This document shows positions 34,940 to 48,348 of a stretch of DNA of 64,000 nucleotides, piece after piece; position 1 is the stretch's first letter, and every line of letters starts with the position of its first letter. The notes under the pieces are model-generated. The model had not been told where the DNA came from. It saw only the letters and a list, made by a program, of their open reading frames with translations, and did no database searches. This DNA comes from Tachypleus tridentatus (Eukaryota; Arthropoda; Merostomata; Xiphosura; Limulidae), in the NCBI RefSeq assembly GCF_004210375.1, contig NC_134825.1:74329558-74393557 (forward strand), in the 5' to 3' direction. The position numbers and the translations under genes are program-made.

Positions 34940-35049
34940 TTGTTCTTAAGAAAAAAGCTACGCAAAATTTCTTCTATGTTCATCAAGAGTATCGAAACCC
35001 GATTGATGGTAGTGTAAGTTCAGAGACATCCCGCTGTGCCATTGGAGGA
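34940..35049 (-). repeat. SINE2 copy with perfect 12-bp target-site duplication
   Basis: Flanked by ATTATTAAAATG at 34928-34939 and 35050-35061. The head contains the complement of a GGGTTTCGATAC-type B box. Confidence 0.9.
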
Positions 35050-35417
35050 ATTATTAAAATGAAATAAATACTGTTAAATAAAACATTGTAACATCATGAA
35101 AACTTGAAGTATGATAGCAACAGTTACTGTACGAACACTTGGAGTTTTAATACTTGAATTGTTGTCAACAAAAGTATGTTTTTAACAGTAGTGAAAGTAC
35201 AGTACATTTACATAAACATCACAGGGTGTGTGTGCTTACGTTACGTAATATGAGTTATGATCTAACAGGAAATACTAGTTATGGGATTACACTGTATCTT
35301 TATAAAAAGTATAATTAACAACAACAACAAAACATATTAAGTCGGTAATGTGTCAAAAAACTAATAATTATAATCTTTTATAATTTATTTTAAATTGTTT
35401 TAATATGATCTACTTTA

Positions 35418-35690
35418 TTGTTTGTTTTATAATTTTGCTCAAAGTTACACGAGGGTTATCTTCGCTATCCGACCCTAATTTAGAAATGTAAGACTAGAGG
35501 GAAGGTAGCTAGTTCTCACCACCCACCGCCAACTCTTGGGCTACTCTTTTGCCAACGAATAATGGGATTGACCGTCACTTTATAACGCCCCACGACTGAA
35601 AGGGCAAGCATGTTTGGTACGACAGGGATTCGAACCCGTGATCCTCAGATTACGATTGGAGTGCCTTAACCACCTGGCCATGCCGGCGCC
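35418..35690 (-). repeat. SINE1 copy, full length, with TSD
   Basis: A complete element on the minus strand ending CCATGCCGGCGCC. The flanks TGATCTACTTTA (35406-35417) and TGATCTAGTTTA (from 35692) form a 12-bp target-site duplication with one mismatch. Confidence 0.95.
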
Positions 35691-36546
35691 CTGATCTAGT
35701 TTAATCTCGTTTTTATTGCAGAAAACACTCAGTGCTTTATGGTCATTTAAGTCTATAAAAGCCTGTATATATTATAATCATCATATAACCTGCTTATGTA
35801 ATTTATATCCTATTACAAAATTAGCAAACTTTCAACCATAACTGTACGTATCTTAATTACGCATTATATATTTTATCAGTATTGTTCATTGACATATCAA
35901 GAAAAATCCATCGGATTGGCGGATGTTAGTGCTACTTACAACGAAAGCGACAATATTGAATTTTGGTGAACACTAAAATACAGATGAGGAAAAAAAAACT
36001 AAATAAACATTTTATTTTGGTATAAATTACTCAATATAAAAAATGAACACGCTATTTTTATTTTTGAAAGCGTGAAAAAGAAGTCCTCTGTAATTGTTAA
36101 TAACAGTGGATGACTATTTCTCTGCGATCTATTGGAAATATTTAAAACTATTTATATTTAATTTATATTTAATCCATTACCTGTTCCACAACATAGGCTT
36201 ATAATAAAATCCGATCAATGCTACTTTATTTTCCAAGGTAGTTCTTTTACTTTCAATCTCCCATCGTTATTTCAACATGTGATCTTTATTACTTTTCACG
36301 GATGCTTTACCTAACCATAAAATACATGTTTTTCATAACACAACAAAAGGACCGCAGAGAACATGCGAAAGTGTGGAAATTTCTTTCTATATAAACTTTA
36401 TTTAAACTTGATGAGAAGTTCATACGAAAGAGTGTCTCGTGAGAAACAAGTGATTTGTATATATATATTACTTTTTACATCAAACGATTCTTTGTAATGT
36501 CTTAAATAAAATATATTGTTTACAAACTTGGGAACACTTTGAATAG

Positions 36547-36821
36547 GGCCCGGCATGGCCACGCGCGTTAAGGCGTTCGACTTGTAATCCGAGGATCGCG
36601 GATTCGAATCCCGGTCGCACCAAACATTCTCGCCCTTTCAGCGATGGGGGCGTTATAATTTGATGGTCAATCTCACTATTCGTTGGTAAAAGAGTAGCGC
36701 AAGAGTTGGCGCTGGGTGGTGATGACTAACTGCCTTTCCTCTAGTCTTACACTGCTCAATTAGAGACGGCTAGCGCAGATAGCCCTCGTGTAGCTTTGCC
36801 CGAAATTCAAAACAAACATTT
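36547..36821 (+). repeat. SINE1 copy, full length
   Basis: Starts GGCCCGGCATGGCCACGCGC and ends in CAAAACAAAC. Short TTTGAAT flanks on both sides suggest a decayed target-site duplication. Confidence 0.94.
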
Positions 36822-37788
36822 TGAATGTTTTATTAAGTTTTATTCAAACGAATTCTCAGACTGAAATCTATCAGTAATCACAAAACTAAAGTAGAATAGG
36901 AGAAAAATCAATTTAAAATAATTATATGACAAAAAAAACATTAAAGCACAAAGTTTCGATTATATGAATTTATCATTTAATTGTTTATACAGACCTTATA
37001 TTTAATAAAGAATTTGGCGAAATAATAATTTCCATCTAAAATTATCAAGTAATAATGTAATATCAGTGATTGTTTTAAACGTAACATGGTTGCATACGTT
37101 GACTAATGTCAAAAACACAGAATATTAAAAGTAAAGTAATATGAAATAAATTGAAACTGGTTTTAATAAAACAGAAATATTTTCAAACATCAATTTATTC
37201 TGATTCCAAAATTCATCAAAACCTGACTCAGCTTACGGTGATCCTAAAAGCAACTTGGCACTTTCAGTTTTGATTCATCATGGCCACTTACACATGTTAG
37301 GAAAATATATATTTCATAACATTCTATTTTGTTTCTTTGGTGCCCTGGCAGAATACCCTGTCATTGACGTAAGAACATATTAATCGTAACAACTAAAAGA
37401 AATGTTTTATTAATCTAAAAGAATGACAGTTTTTTAAAACAATTTCGACAAAAGTGAAATTCTGAATAACATCAAACTAGACTAGTATAGGTTTGTTCAG
37501 ATTGTTTTAAACTGTATGATTTTGATTTTATTGCAAACTAAGTTTTATTTCATTTTTGTAGCTATTATGTAAGAGAGCAGGATGATTAGTTATTATAAAA
37601 CAATAAGTTTTCAATTAATTTATCAGGCATATTTTATTGATGGGAATCCCAATTAAGTAAATATATATATACATATATTGAAATAAATTATTGCAGAGCC
37701 GAATGTCATATTTTTTTCATAGTCAATATTTTAGATTGGATTCTACAGACGACTGATATGGGTATTAAAACTTTAATACTTTTAAATT

Positions 37789-38069
37789 GGTTCGGCTTGG
37801 CCAGGTGGTTAGGGTATTCGACTTGTAATATAAGGGTCGCAGGTTTGACTTCCAGTCATACGAAACACGCTCGTTCTTTCAGCTGTGGAGATGTTATAAT
37901 GTAACAAGCAATCCTAATATTTATTGATAAAATAGTAGCCCATGAGTTGGCGGTAAGTAATGATAACTAGCTGCCTTTCCTCTCGATTTACACTGCTAAT
38001 ATACTGATGGCTAGCGCAGATAGATAGCCCTCATGTAGTTTTGAGCACAATTTCAAAAACAAACACAAC
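37789..38069 (+). repeat. SINE1 copy, old and diverged
   Basis: All parts can be followed, but at lower identity: head GGCTTGGCCAGGTGGTTAGG, decayed B box GGTTTGACTTCC, and TTTCAAAAACAAACACAAC tail. Confidence 0.88.
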
Positions 38070-38122
38070 TTTTAGCTTCATTCTTACATCACCTTTGTCA
38101 GAAAGGCTTCACACTGATCGAT

Positions 38123-38241
38123 TGTTTGGTATTAAGCACTAAGCTATATAATGGGCTATCTGTACTCTACCCACCACGGGTATCGAAGCCCGAGGTATAG
38201 CTGTATGAGTCCACAAGCAAGCTGCCGTGCAACTGGGGGTC
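38123..38241 (-). repeat. SINE2 copy
   Basis: ATTAAGCACTAAGCTATATA, GGGCTATCTGTACTCTACCC, ACCACGGGTATCGAAGCCCG and a GCAACTGGGGG end give the complete family order. Confidence 0.9.
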
Positions 38242-38931
38242 ACAAAGCTTTATAAGGCAAATTCGTCTTTTACAAGGAGTTGTCTTAAAACGCTTAACTC
38301 AAGATGGGCAAAACACTTATGCGGTGTGCAAAACTTGAATATTAATATACCGAATTTAAACACATTAAACCACGTTAAGAGTTTTTCTACATTAAGTGTT
38401 TCAAACCGTTCCCTTTTTGATATAGTTAAGACCCCCCACCTCGTTTTCTTATTTAATCACAAATTCCATATCTCAACAAAATAAAATATTCCATTATATA
38501 TAGTCGTAGAGCAAGTCTCATTTACACAGTTATTATTGAATTAAAGCAGTCGCTGTTCAGATGAAGCTGTAAAATAGTCTAATTATTCAGCTTCATGTTT
38601 TAAGGAATTTGACTTGAAACAAGGAAATATGTCAACGTATTGTTCTCAGAGGACATCTTTACAAAATTTCACTAAAAAATTGCATGGGTAATTACCAAAA
38701 ACTCATCAGTTAAGGCGTGTATGTAACAGTCTCGGCCCTTCTTAAAGAAACTTTACCATTCATACTACAGTATTTCAAGTTTAAGTATAATATTTCGAAA
38801 TTATTATTTTTTATTTCCATGCTCATCACCAAAGCCTTAAATAAGCATATCATGCTTTAGTTAGATCTAAGGTGTGTTATGTTTAGGACACCTGATGAAC
38901 ATGCTAATATAATATCGTTATAGAGTTTTAT

Positions 38932-39048
38932 GTGTGTTTTCTTATAGCAAAGCCACATCGGGCTATCTGATGAGTCCACCGAGGGGAATCGAATACCTAA
39001 TTTTAGCGCTGTAAATCGAAAGACTTACCGCTGTACCAGCGGGTGACC
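38932..39048 (-). repeat. SINE3 copy with perfect 10-bp target-site duplication
   Basis: A third tRNA-derived family: tail GTGTGTTTTCTTATAGCAAA, then GCCACATCGGGCTATCTGAT and a head with GGGGAATCGAATACC (B-box complement). Flanked by AGAGTTTTAT at 38922-38931 and 39049-39058. Confidence 0.9.
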
Positions 39049-39204
39049 AGAGTTTTATAAAATACATTTTTTTTGAATTGTAAAAAAAAAAAAAATCTAA
39101 AGAACAACTTTTAAAACAAGTGAGCAATAATAAGCAGTAAATGTAACAGTTTTTTTTCTAATAAATAGTGCAGCTTAAACGGCAGTTTATTGCTGCCAAC
39201 ACTA

Positions 39205-39325
39205 ATTGGTCTTGTTAACTAGATTTACTGTTCGCTTCCTATAAAAACATAAAGCAAAGTCGTGTCACGTTGTTGGGATCTAATCCTCATTAATGTACTA
39301 GGTTGTTAACTAGACCAATTAAGAT
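39205..39325. repeat. Short inverted repeat around AATTGGTCT(T/A)GTTAAC
   Basis: AATTGGTCTTGTTAACTAG (from about 39205) and CTAGGTTGTTAACTAGACCA, then ATT (39298-39320), are near-perfect reverse complements about 80 bases apart. No other terminal features. Confidence 0.5.
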
Positions 39326-39574
39326 ACAGCAGAATTCTTCTTTAACTCATGTTTTGTGCAACTCGTTTCTGTCAGTATTAAAGTCAATAGACACGTGGGA
39401 GATGTTGTTCCAAACATCCAGTGCACTAATACAATTGCACAACATCGCGCAGAACTTGATTAGAAATTTAGTTTTTTGTCAATGACCCCTTCCTTTAACT
39501 AGTTCACCAGAGTACAGTTGTCGGAAGACTTAAGTAGCACTAAAAAAGTGGGCTTGAAAATATAGAAGAAATAT

Positions 39575-39839
39575 GTTTGTTTTTTGAATTTCGCACAAAG
39601 CTACTCAAGGGCTATCTGTGCTAGCCGTCCCTAATTTAGTAGTGTAAGACTAGAGGGAAGACAGCTAGTCATCACTACCCCCGCCAACTCTTGGGCTGCT
39701 CTTTTACTAACGAATAATGGGATTGACCGTCACATTATAACGCCCCTGAAAGGGCAGCATGTTTGGCGCGACGGGGGTGCGAACTCGCGACCCTCAGATT
39801 ACGAGTCTCAGGCCTTAACACGCTTGGTCATGCCGGGCC
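39575..39839 (-). repeat. SINE1 copy, full length
   Basis: A minus-strand element ending TGGTCATGCCGGGCC. The flanks TAGAAGAAA and TAGAAGGAAA are a likely imperfect target-site duplication. The body has a short deletion around the CCACGGC segment. Confidence 0.94.
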
Positions 39840-42542
39840 AAGTGTAGAAGGAAAACACGTTTTGTAATATAAGTATTGCACACAAACAGCATTCATTAAA
39901 GACACTAATGTTCGGATATTAAAATATTAAATACAGAAAACGTTATTTTACCTATAATGTTCCTTTTAAGGAATAATGTTTCATTTAGAGTGTAGAAAGC
40001 GCCTTATTCATCGGATGAAACATTTGGTAGTAAAGTAATGTGATAATACACCAGAAAACACTGACAATAATATAAATCCAGTCATTTTTCTTCAGCCTAA
40101 TGAGATTTTTAATAAGAAGGGTATATGATGAACTTTAAACTATATTTACGTTGTGTATGGTATTGTACGAAGGCCTCGCCGACAACGGCGTACAAAGAAA
40201 AATAAAGGTATAGGAAATCATAATGTAACTTAAATTACAATCAGTTGTATTATAATGTAATACTTAACACATTTTGGTACTACGTTTTTTTATTCGGTTT
40301 GTACAGAAATTTATAAAGGTCGAAACTTATCCCGGTTATTGAGCTATAAATTGACAAATGTACATAGAATAATCGCTCTTGAAAGTACTGTAAACTTAAC
40401 TGATTCAATTCTATATAAATCACAGTTTCATTCCATTCTTTCTTTAAAACATCTGTTTCTCAAAATATAAATATGTTGATTCGTACTAATACTATTAAAA
40501 CAACACAAAAAGAAAAATCCAAGGTTAAGATATTATTATTATTTAATCAAAAAGTTTAACAACGTCCATTTCTACATATGAAGCAAAGTATATTTGCACA
40601 AAACAACTATAGTAAATTGACATATCTGAGGGCGTATTGAATAGATTCATTTGTTGGCCCAAAAAATGGACCAAATTTGATAACACTTCATCTGTGTGAA
40701 AGAACAAGCAAACCGGAGTCCAGGGCGTGAAAACGGTTCCAAGCGCATAATTCTTGTACGATATACAAAAATACATTAGCAGTTAACTAAAGTCTATGGG
40801 GCAAATCGAAAATCAGTTATGAGTTAACTATAGTCTATAGAACAAATATGTATTTCAAATAACATAGCTGTAACATTTAGTCTTACATAATTACTTTAAA
40901 AAAATCTCAATCATATTTTTACCTTGGTATTAAATTTTATCAGTATCATAACATCATAAATCATAAATGATTTCCGAGCTCATAATTCACCTACACCCAT
41001 TATAAATGAGTCTTTGACTTGGATAAAAGTAAAGAAAAACAGTTGAAGTACCTAAGCGTTTTGTTAACTCTACAGTATTGACATTTTGCCGGAATGACCT
41101 ATAATTCATTAAGACTTTAATGACTTTCTCTGCATGCAGGTATAAGGAATCCACTTTAACATTTACACAAGATTGTAACGCTTAGCACGACAACTTTATT
41201 CACATTGTGGAGGGTATACAAACACTACAAAATCAAGTGCTTCCCACAACATCTGTATCGGAGAAAGTTTAAAACAACTTCCCTTGACAGCTATTAAGTA
41301 CGTTTGCTTCTGTGATATATGAAGTCCTAAACAGAAAGTAATTTTGGATAATTACTATAATGTGGCACTTCACGATATAAATGTGGCCGAAATGAAATAT
41401 TAAGATATTACCAATGTCAGTTTCTATAAACAAATACACACATGTGTGTATAAAGTTTAATCAAAGTGGTTTTCCTTCAAAATACGTATGTAGATGAAAA
41501 ATCAGTTTCTTTCTTTTTCCACCAAACTGTTCTTTATTCAACCCATTTCTTAGCATCAGAACAATGGTGCTATAGAAACCAGAAAACAGTTAAAAATCTT
41601 TTACCAAAAATTAGTAAACTTAAGTTCAAAATATAAATAAATATACACATTATATTTTTAAATTTAAACTTTAAAGGTTATATATATCCTTATCTAAACT
41701 AGCCACAACTCATTGTCCAGAGACATTGGTTAATAACCTCCCCAGCGGCAGGTCTGCGGACTTACAACGCTATAATCTGGGTTTCGTTACCCGTGGTGAG
41801 CAGAGGATAGATATCCAGCTGTATAGTTTCGTACTTAATTAGGAATAACCAAACATTTATTAATTTCAGCTTTATTCAAAAGCAAATTAATTAAGTTGTA
41901 GATAAGAAATTAAAAAATGTTGTAGAAAATTGTAAAATAAGGTGAGCGAAACGGCAACTTCCATATTTATATAAATTGTTAACTTATAAATACTCTAAAG
42001 TAAAAAATGAAAATAGTATTGTACCAGGTAATGAAAAATATTGTTTAATGTCTACAAATAGATGTCTTGAACAGGAAAATGTAACTGTTGGAACAAAAAC
42101 ACAAGACATATTTTAGGTGAAAAGTTCTTTTGATTGCAATGCTAAAATAAAAATTGCTTTAAAATGTCCTATTTATGAAGAAGTATGTGTTAGAGAAACA
42201 AATAAATTGGGACAGAGATTTAATTGTCATAGGTATTATATTAGAAATATGGAGAAAGTCTTAACTTCTTATAAGTAAGCATTTTCTGAAATTATATTTA
42301 TTTTTAATGTTTGAAAAATAACTTAATGACCGTTTTAACGCCTTATTAAAGTATCCAAGGATAATAATATTGGTATTAAACATTTAGTATTAAACGGCAT
42401 CACAATTTGGTTTCGACGTTTCCAACTCGAGGAGGATAAAACACCCGGCCACAACTGTAACACAATAGTTTCGCCGCTAACGCTTCGGACACGTCACAGC
42501 AGCAGTTAAAGCAGTACCAAGATGTATAAGGCTTCGACGTTT
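39840..42542. other. AT-rich sequence around one SINE2
   Basis: Apart from SINE2 at 41737-41850, no exon or mobile element was recognised. Confidence 0.5.
41737..41850 (+). repeat. SINE2 copy
   Basis: CTCCCCAGCGGCAGGTCTGC, GGACTTACAACGCTATAATC, TGGGTTTCGTTACCCGTGG and a GCTGTATAGTTTCGTACTTA tail; plus orientation. Confidence 0.88.
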
Positions 42543-42822
42543 TGGTTTGTTTGTTTGTTTTGAATTTCGCATAAAGATACACGAGGGCTATCTGCGTTAG
42601 CCGTCCCTACTTTAGCAGGGTAAGACTAGAGGAAAGGCAGGTAGTCATCACCACCAACCGCCAACTCTTGGACTATTCTTTTACCAACGAATAGTGGGAT
42701 TGACCATAACTTTATAACGCCAAAACGGCTGAAAGGGCGAGCATGTTTGGTGTGACGGGTATTCGAACCTGCAACCCTTGGATTACGAGTCGAGTGCCTT
42801 AACTACTTGGCCATGCCAGGCC
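42543..42822 (-). repeat. SINE1 copy, full length
   Basis: A complete minus-strand copy with a long (GTTT)n tail complement, ending CCATGCCAGGCC. It abuts the start of the jockey-like LINE at about 42826. Confidence 0.95.
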
Positions 42823-42825
42823 ACA

Positions 42826-44165
42826 GACTGTGACAAAGAGTATCACCTGTCTCAGTGTATAAAGGACCATTAACAACCAAAATACTGTAATTGCAGCGTA
42901 GAACACATTTACAAGGACTAAATAAAATACAAAGATATCTCAAAACACCCATATAGAACTTTATAAACAACACAAAACAAAACCTCTGGGGAAGACGAAA
43001 TACAACCTGTCCTCAAATAAAGCACTCAGCTACTATTTGATCACTTAATAGCGCTATTCGATTTATCACTAAAATGAGGATACGTCCTTGTCTCTTAGAA
43101 GGAAACTAATATTCTAATATTCCGTAAGGAGAGAAAACTAGCAGTTAAACCTGATAGCAACTGCCCATTCAGCCTTACCAGCTGTATATGTAAAATATTA
43201 GAACGTATAACCAGAAAAAGATTATCAACCTACGTAGAAATTACATCGAAATTACCTGAAATACAAAACGGATTCAGACAATCCAAGCAAACAGTAGACC
43301 ATCTGGTTATATTAACGACATGGAGAAAGCATTTGACACTGTATGACACAATGGTCTCAGGTTCCGTATGTCGGAAATAGAACTATTGCGTGATATTATT
43401 CGGTGGCTGCCTATCTTACTGGAAGACAGAAAATGTAGAGTAAATATGAAAGGCTCCTAATCAGAGTATTTTACTCTCGTTAACTCTGTACTTTTCATTA
43501 TATATGTCAGCAGTATACCCCTAAAAGACCTCACAATTCGTGGATGATGTGGCAGTCTGAAAGAGCTCTCCAACTCTATAAATAGCAGCTACAAATCTAC
43601 AGCCTTAACTAAACAAATTATAAGAACAAGAGTACATATACCAAAGATACAGTTACTACGTTTTATAAAATCAAACAAAACCTAAAAACGTCCACCAACA
43701 ATTTACCATTAGGGACCTCCTTTCTAATTTGCTGCGTTTGCAAAAGTTCCTGGTTTGATATATGACTCTAAATTAGCCTGAACAAAACACATCAATGAAA
43801 TGACAAACAGACTGACTAGATTCTTTAATTATATCAACTAATATCAAAGACATATCTGCAAAAATATCCTGAAAATATATACTACATACATCAGTCCAGT
43901 ATTAGAATATGTTAGTTAGTCATATCTAGTTTAATGTGTCTCTTACTCAGATAACAAGAAAATAATAAAATATATAAAAGAAAATTTTAACAGCAGCATT
44001 CCAAGCTCCAAAGATACAAATATCAGCTATATATCTGACAGACTCCTACAGAATATTGTGAAATATTTCCAGAAAAATCTGTGTAAAAATGGCCTACTGT
44101 GCGGAATAGGCAGATATTGCATACGTGATGGAAATATATCTAAGTGTTTCTTCCAACTAAAAACT
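42826..44165 (+). pseudogene. Jockey-like non-LTR retrotransposon remnant
   Basis: The reverse transcriptase is recognisable in pieces: EDEIQPVL (near 42995), SLTSCICKILERITRKRLST (43165-43230), IQNGFRQSKQTVDHLV (43262-43310), a shifted DMEKAFDTV block (43317-43342), and the catalytic FVDD box (43537-43548). A C-terminal block follows with NISYISDRLLQNIVKYFQKN (near 44020-44080). The left part resembles a decayed zinc-knuckle ORF1 end (near 42830-42930) joined to the reverse transcriptase without an endonuclease domain. Many stops and shifts. No RNase H was seen, which suits the jockey group. Confidence 0.85.
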
Positions 44166-44399
44166 TACATTAACTACTAAAAATAAATCACCTACAGGTA
44201 GCAAGCAAAGATTTATCATTAGAGTAAAACATTATGAACATATTAAAAGGGCGCATATGCAACCACACTAATCGTAGGTTATTTTTGTGAAAAGTGCCAT
44301 ATTATACATGGAACTGTTAATAAACGTGAAGGATTATCAAACACACCTGACATTAACTAAGTGATAATTTTGTATTAAATGTTAACGGTGTATTATACG

Positions 44400-44880
44400 T
44401 GGACATTGCCCAGGAAAGGGGTCAGAAGGAGTATTCAATCGAAAAGGGGTGGATTGGCATTGAAGGACCAGCTCGGCAATATCGCATGCTTCATACTCGT
44501 TGAACAATTAAAACTTAAAATAAATTTCTAAGAATACGTGAAATGCACCGCCCTCAGACCCCTGTAAATAAATACAAATACTGGCTCTCATGCATTGACA
44601 AAATTAACATTTTACCGCATCAAACCAAATATTGTGAAACCTAAACCAACAACCATATAGGAAGAGAAAATAAGAGGCCATAACTATACCTGCCTCCCCT
44701 CTTTCAGATCTCAGACCTAAACAAGCGACAAGAATAATTGGTCTCGATAACTCCATTGTTTTTGAAGATACGACCTAAAACTCCGATACAGCGGATGATA
44801 ATAACTCGAAAGAAACTTCAAAGTTATCCAAAACAAAGTAGATAAAGAATTTTTCAAAATATCTCTGTCCGAGAAAGTTA
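44400..44880 (+). other. Possible further LINE-derived sequence
   Basis: Plus-strand frames show short protein-like pieces (LRPKQATRIIGLDNSIVFED near 44705-44765; DNNSKETSKLSKTK near 44797-44840), with composition unlike the neighbouring AT-rich sequence. They could be the remains of an ORF1 or endonuclease region from the jockey-like family. Not identified. Confidence 0.25.
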
Positions 44881-45069
44881 GTTATTTTATTATAGTGATT
44901 TTATTTTTATGCCGATGTTAATTTAAAGGGTTTTTTGTTAGATTTTGATATGAAACGTTAATGAAAAGATAGTTAATTTCTAACCTGAGTTTCAAAAATC
45001 GTTAACAAATGTAAAAACGTACACTTAAAATAAAAATGCATTTTATATCACTTTTAAAGTCAAATTTAT

Positions 45070-45183
45070 CGCCCCCAGTAGCTCAGCGTTATATCTGCGG
45101 TTACAATGCTAATACTCGGATTTCGTGGTGGGTAGAGCACAGTAGAGCATTGTGTAGCTTTGTGCTTAATTCAAAACAACAAA
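45070..45183 (+). repeat. SINE2 copy with perfect 10-bp target-site duplication
   Basis: Flanked by TCAAATTTAT at 45060-45069 and 45184-45193. The head GCCCCCAGTAGCTCAGCG is clearly tRNA-like (A box). The 3' hairpin outer stem is AGCACA (45136-45141) with TGTGCT (45161-45166). Confidence 0.94.
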
Positions 45184-45393
45184 TCAAATTTATTACATTT
45201 CAAAAAAGTGTTTAGTTGTTTTATGATTCTTGTATTTTTTTATATTAAAAAGTAGCCCGTAGTGCCACAAAAACAGGTAAATAATTTTGTTTATTTTATA
45301 GATAAGCTGAAAGATACACAAGTATCAAAAGCTAGTGTCTAGCTTTATAAGTAAACTGTGTCACTGAGAAGCCAGTTAAATGAAGAAGTTTGT

Positions 45394-45517
45394 GTCGTTT
45401 GAAGTTAAGCACAAAGCTACACAATGGGCTATCTGTGTTCTGCTCATCATGGGTATCGAAACCCAAATTTTAGCTTTGTAAGTCCGCAGCCATACCGTTA
45501 TGTCACTAGGCGGGGGG
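45394..45517 (-). repeat. SINE2 copy
   Basis: GTTAAGCACAAAGCTACACA, ATGGGCTATCTGTGTTCTGC, TCATGGGTATCGAAACCC and a TCACTAGGCGGGGGG end. Complete, minus strand. Confidence 0.92.
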
Positions 45518-47545
45518 TAAACAGAGAAACGTGAAAGTGGTAAATAAGGGATAGCTCGATAAAACAAAGAAATAATTCGAAGTTTGTTATATATAATAAA
45601 CCTGAAATGTTGTTATTCTATTGAAAAATGAATACATTTTAAACTGTATGTTTATTTTAATGTGTATATATTTGTATACAAATAGAAAAATAAGAAAACG
45701 TTAAGGTTAATCGACACATATTCAGTTCAAAAATGTTCCATAATGTTATATCTTAAAGTGAAATTCTTTACCAAACGTAATGAAATACAATAAAACAAGC
45801 ACAGTGTGAAGTATTATCCACAGTGTAACGAAGCATACATAATCCTTAGTAGCGGGTAGAGCAGAATAAGTGTCATAGTAAAGGTAATAGAAAATGAAAA
45901 AAATCTTAGTTTTAAGATATATGATGCTGTACTATAGACGTTATTCAACCGTTGACATTTATTTTGCACATTTTTCTACCATGTGTATTAGTATTTGTTC
46001 CAACTTTTCAATATTTAAGCACACTTTCACATTATTTAAATTTTCTGCAACGCGTTTTGTTTATTGTCTTGCAATATTTTAGTACTTTCTAACTGCATGT
46101 CTACTTTCATACACAATTTAACAACCAACAATATTTTGTGTATTTTTCTGGAACGTTGTTTTAATGTACTTTGTATATTTTCCTGCAATAGATCAGAATT
46201 CTTCAGTGACATTTTGTGCATTGCTATAGCAATGTTATTTTTTAAATATTTTATTCCTTCAAATATATATGATGACTATTTAAATGTATTTTTGTACAAT
46301 TCGTTATAACTGCTAAAGTGTACTTTCTTTTTTATCTGTAATATATGTTATCACGGTTAACCTTGTGCACCAATATAAGCATTATTTAAGTTTACTTTGT
46401 TTTAGGAAAACCAATTAAAACACTTAAATAGGACTTTCAAGCAAACACAGTTTACATAATATAATACAAAACCATTTCTTGTAGCATATTTCTATTTAAA
46501 AAACAAATAAAAGAAAAAAATTGATGAAAATATTTTTAACTCAAGGAACAATAGAAGAAAATTCAAAGTTTCCTCTTTTTTTGGCTGGAATTAAAAAATT
46601 ATGTTTTCTAAATATGAAATTACACATACTGTTCCCGGTCCGGTAGGGTCAGATGATTATGGTACTCGCCTGTCACTCCAAACATGCTTGCCTTTTCAGC
46701 CGTGAGGGCAGTATAATGCTACGGTCAGTCTCACTATTATTTGGAAAAAGAGTAGCCCAAGAGTTGGCAGTGGGTGGTGATGACTAGCTTCCTTCCATCT
46801 AGTCTCACACTGCTGGTTTAGGGACTGCTAGCGCAGATAGCCCTGGTGTAGCTTTGCGCAAAATTTAAACCCAAGAAGCACACATTTTACTACCCAACTG
46901 GATGAATTATTTTTCCGTCCTTTCAATTTACATCTGAATAGTTTCTACACTTAAAACAAATCAAACAATTTTATTAAATAACTTACCAAACTTAGAAACA
47001 TATAATAACAATATTATGATCAGGCATGTTTCAAATAAAGCATTATGATTATACATGTAATAAAATAACTTTTTAATATGGTTTTACTCATGCACAGCCG
47101 GCTTTTCTTAGGACTAAATCTTGAAAACGTACGTGTTCACTTTAAAAATAAAGTCGTATCATGTAATGTGTTTATTATAGAACTTTTTTTAATTTTCATT
47201 AATTTAGTCATATATGTGTTCAGCAATGCCTAGTAAAAAATAATTTACATTTATTATATTAAGTGCAAGGAATGTACAAAACTATATATGTATAAAAAAA
47301 CGTGTCACATTAAAATACATTATGTTAACTCATACGGTCAACTCAGGTTGAGTGTAAAAGTCCGTAATAAATCCAAACCACTTAATTATAAATTTTACTG
47401 AAACAAGTAAATGAAAATGAAACCGCACAGAAAGACGAAGCAAGAAGAAATCAACAAGTCAAATAAAATTAAAAAATTGTACGTGAAAATAAAATCAATC
47501 AAGTCATATAATTAACTCAAGTCTTTGCTTTTCATAAATAAATAC
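45518..47545. other. AT-rich sequence around one SINE1
   Basis: Short overlapping open frames at 45894-46309 on both strands lack start context and splice sites. TTTTTCTGCAACG-like phrases recur weakly near 45970-46180, perhaps an old tandem repeat. Confidence 0.4.
46633..46872 (+). repeat. SINE1 copy, damaged head
   Basis: The head is largely lost (CCCGGTCCGGTAGGG then CGCCTGTCACTCC). The body and hairpin are well preserved (GCGCAGATAGCCCTGGTG). Confidence 0.9.
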
Positions 47546-47582
47546 AACGCTAAAATTAGGGGTTCAATTCCCCTCGTTGACC
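47546..47582 (+). repeat. SINE3 head fragment
   Basis: ACAACGCTAAAATTAGGGG followed by TTCAATTCCCCTCG matches the T-arm/B-box part of SINE3 in plus orientation; nothing else of the element remains. Confidence 0.65.
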
Positions 47583-47849
47583 GTAAGATCAAAAACCACA
47601 TGGAATATCCTGAAGATATCCACATGTGGGTAATAGCTGAGAAGAATGTCTATTGGTTTTATTGAATATTTATATATACGTTTTCCGTTAATATTAAAAC
47701 TTTTGATTAAACGTATTCGAGAATAATACTAATAGAACAATTTTATTTCAGAAAGGTATCCTTGATAAAGTATTTTAATACATAATGAATTACTAAAAAT
47801 GGCTTTTTCAGTTTTAAAAGAAAATAGACCAGTCAATTACAAAAAACTT

Positions 47850-48300
47850 ACACGAGATACACCTACAGTATTAAACACTGACAATAATTGACATGACTCG
47901 CTATTAACCGATTTAAACATCGAGACTCATTGTTGTAACTAAACAAAAGCTCATTTAAATTAAACTTTCGTGCTTTTTATTGTATCCAAGCAATAACTGA
48001 TTAAAATACCAATACTTATTTTTATGACTTAACAATAACTGATTAAAATACCAATACTTATTTTTATGACTTAACAGTAACTGATTAAACACCAAAACTC
48101 ATTGTTGTAAGTAAACAGTGATTCATTTACACACAGATACCTATTGTTGCGTCTTAATAATGTTTTGTCTACACACCAAAATCCATTGTTGTAACTTAAT
48201 AGTAAATGATTTAAACATAAGTATTTATTGTGCCTCAATAACACCTTATTTAAACACCAAAAGTCATTGTTGTAACTTAAGAGTAACTGATTTCAATAAG
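47850..48300. repeat. Degenerate 41-bp tandem array
   Basis: Units of the type AACAGTAACTGATTAAA followed by CACCAAAACTCATTGTTGTA and ACTT repeat about ten times with drift. Two neighbouring copies (about 47990-48073) are identical over 40 bases. Confidence 0.85.
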
Positions 48301-48348
48301 ATATATATTGACGGGACTGAACAATGAATGATGTACATGCAGGAATAT

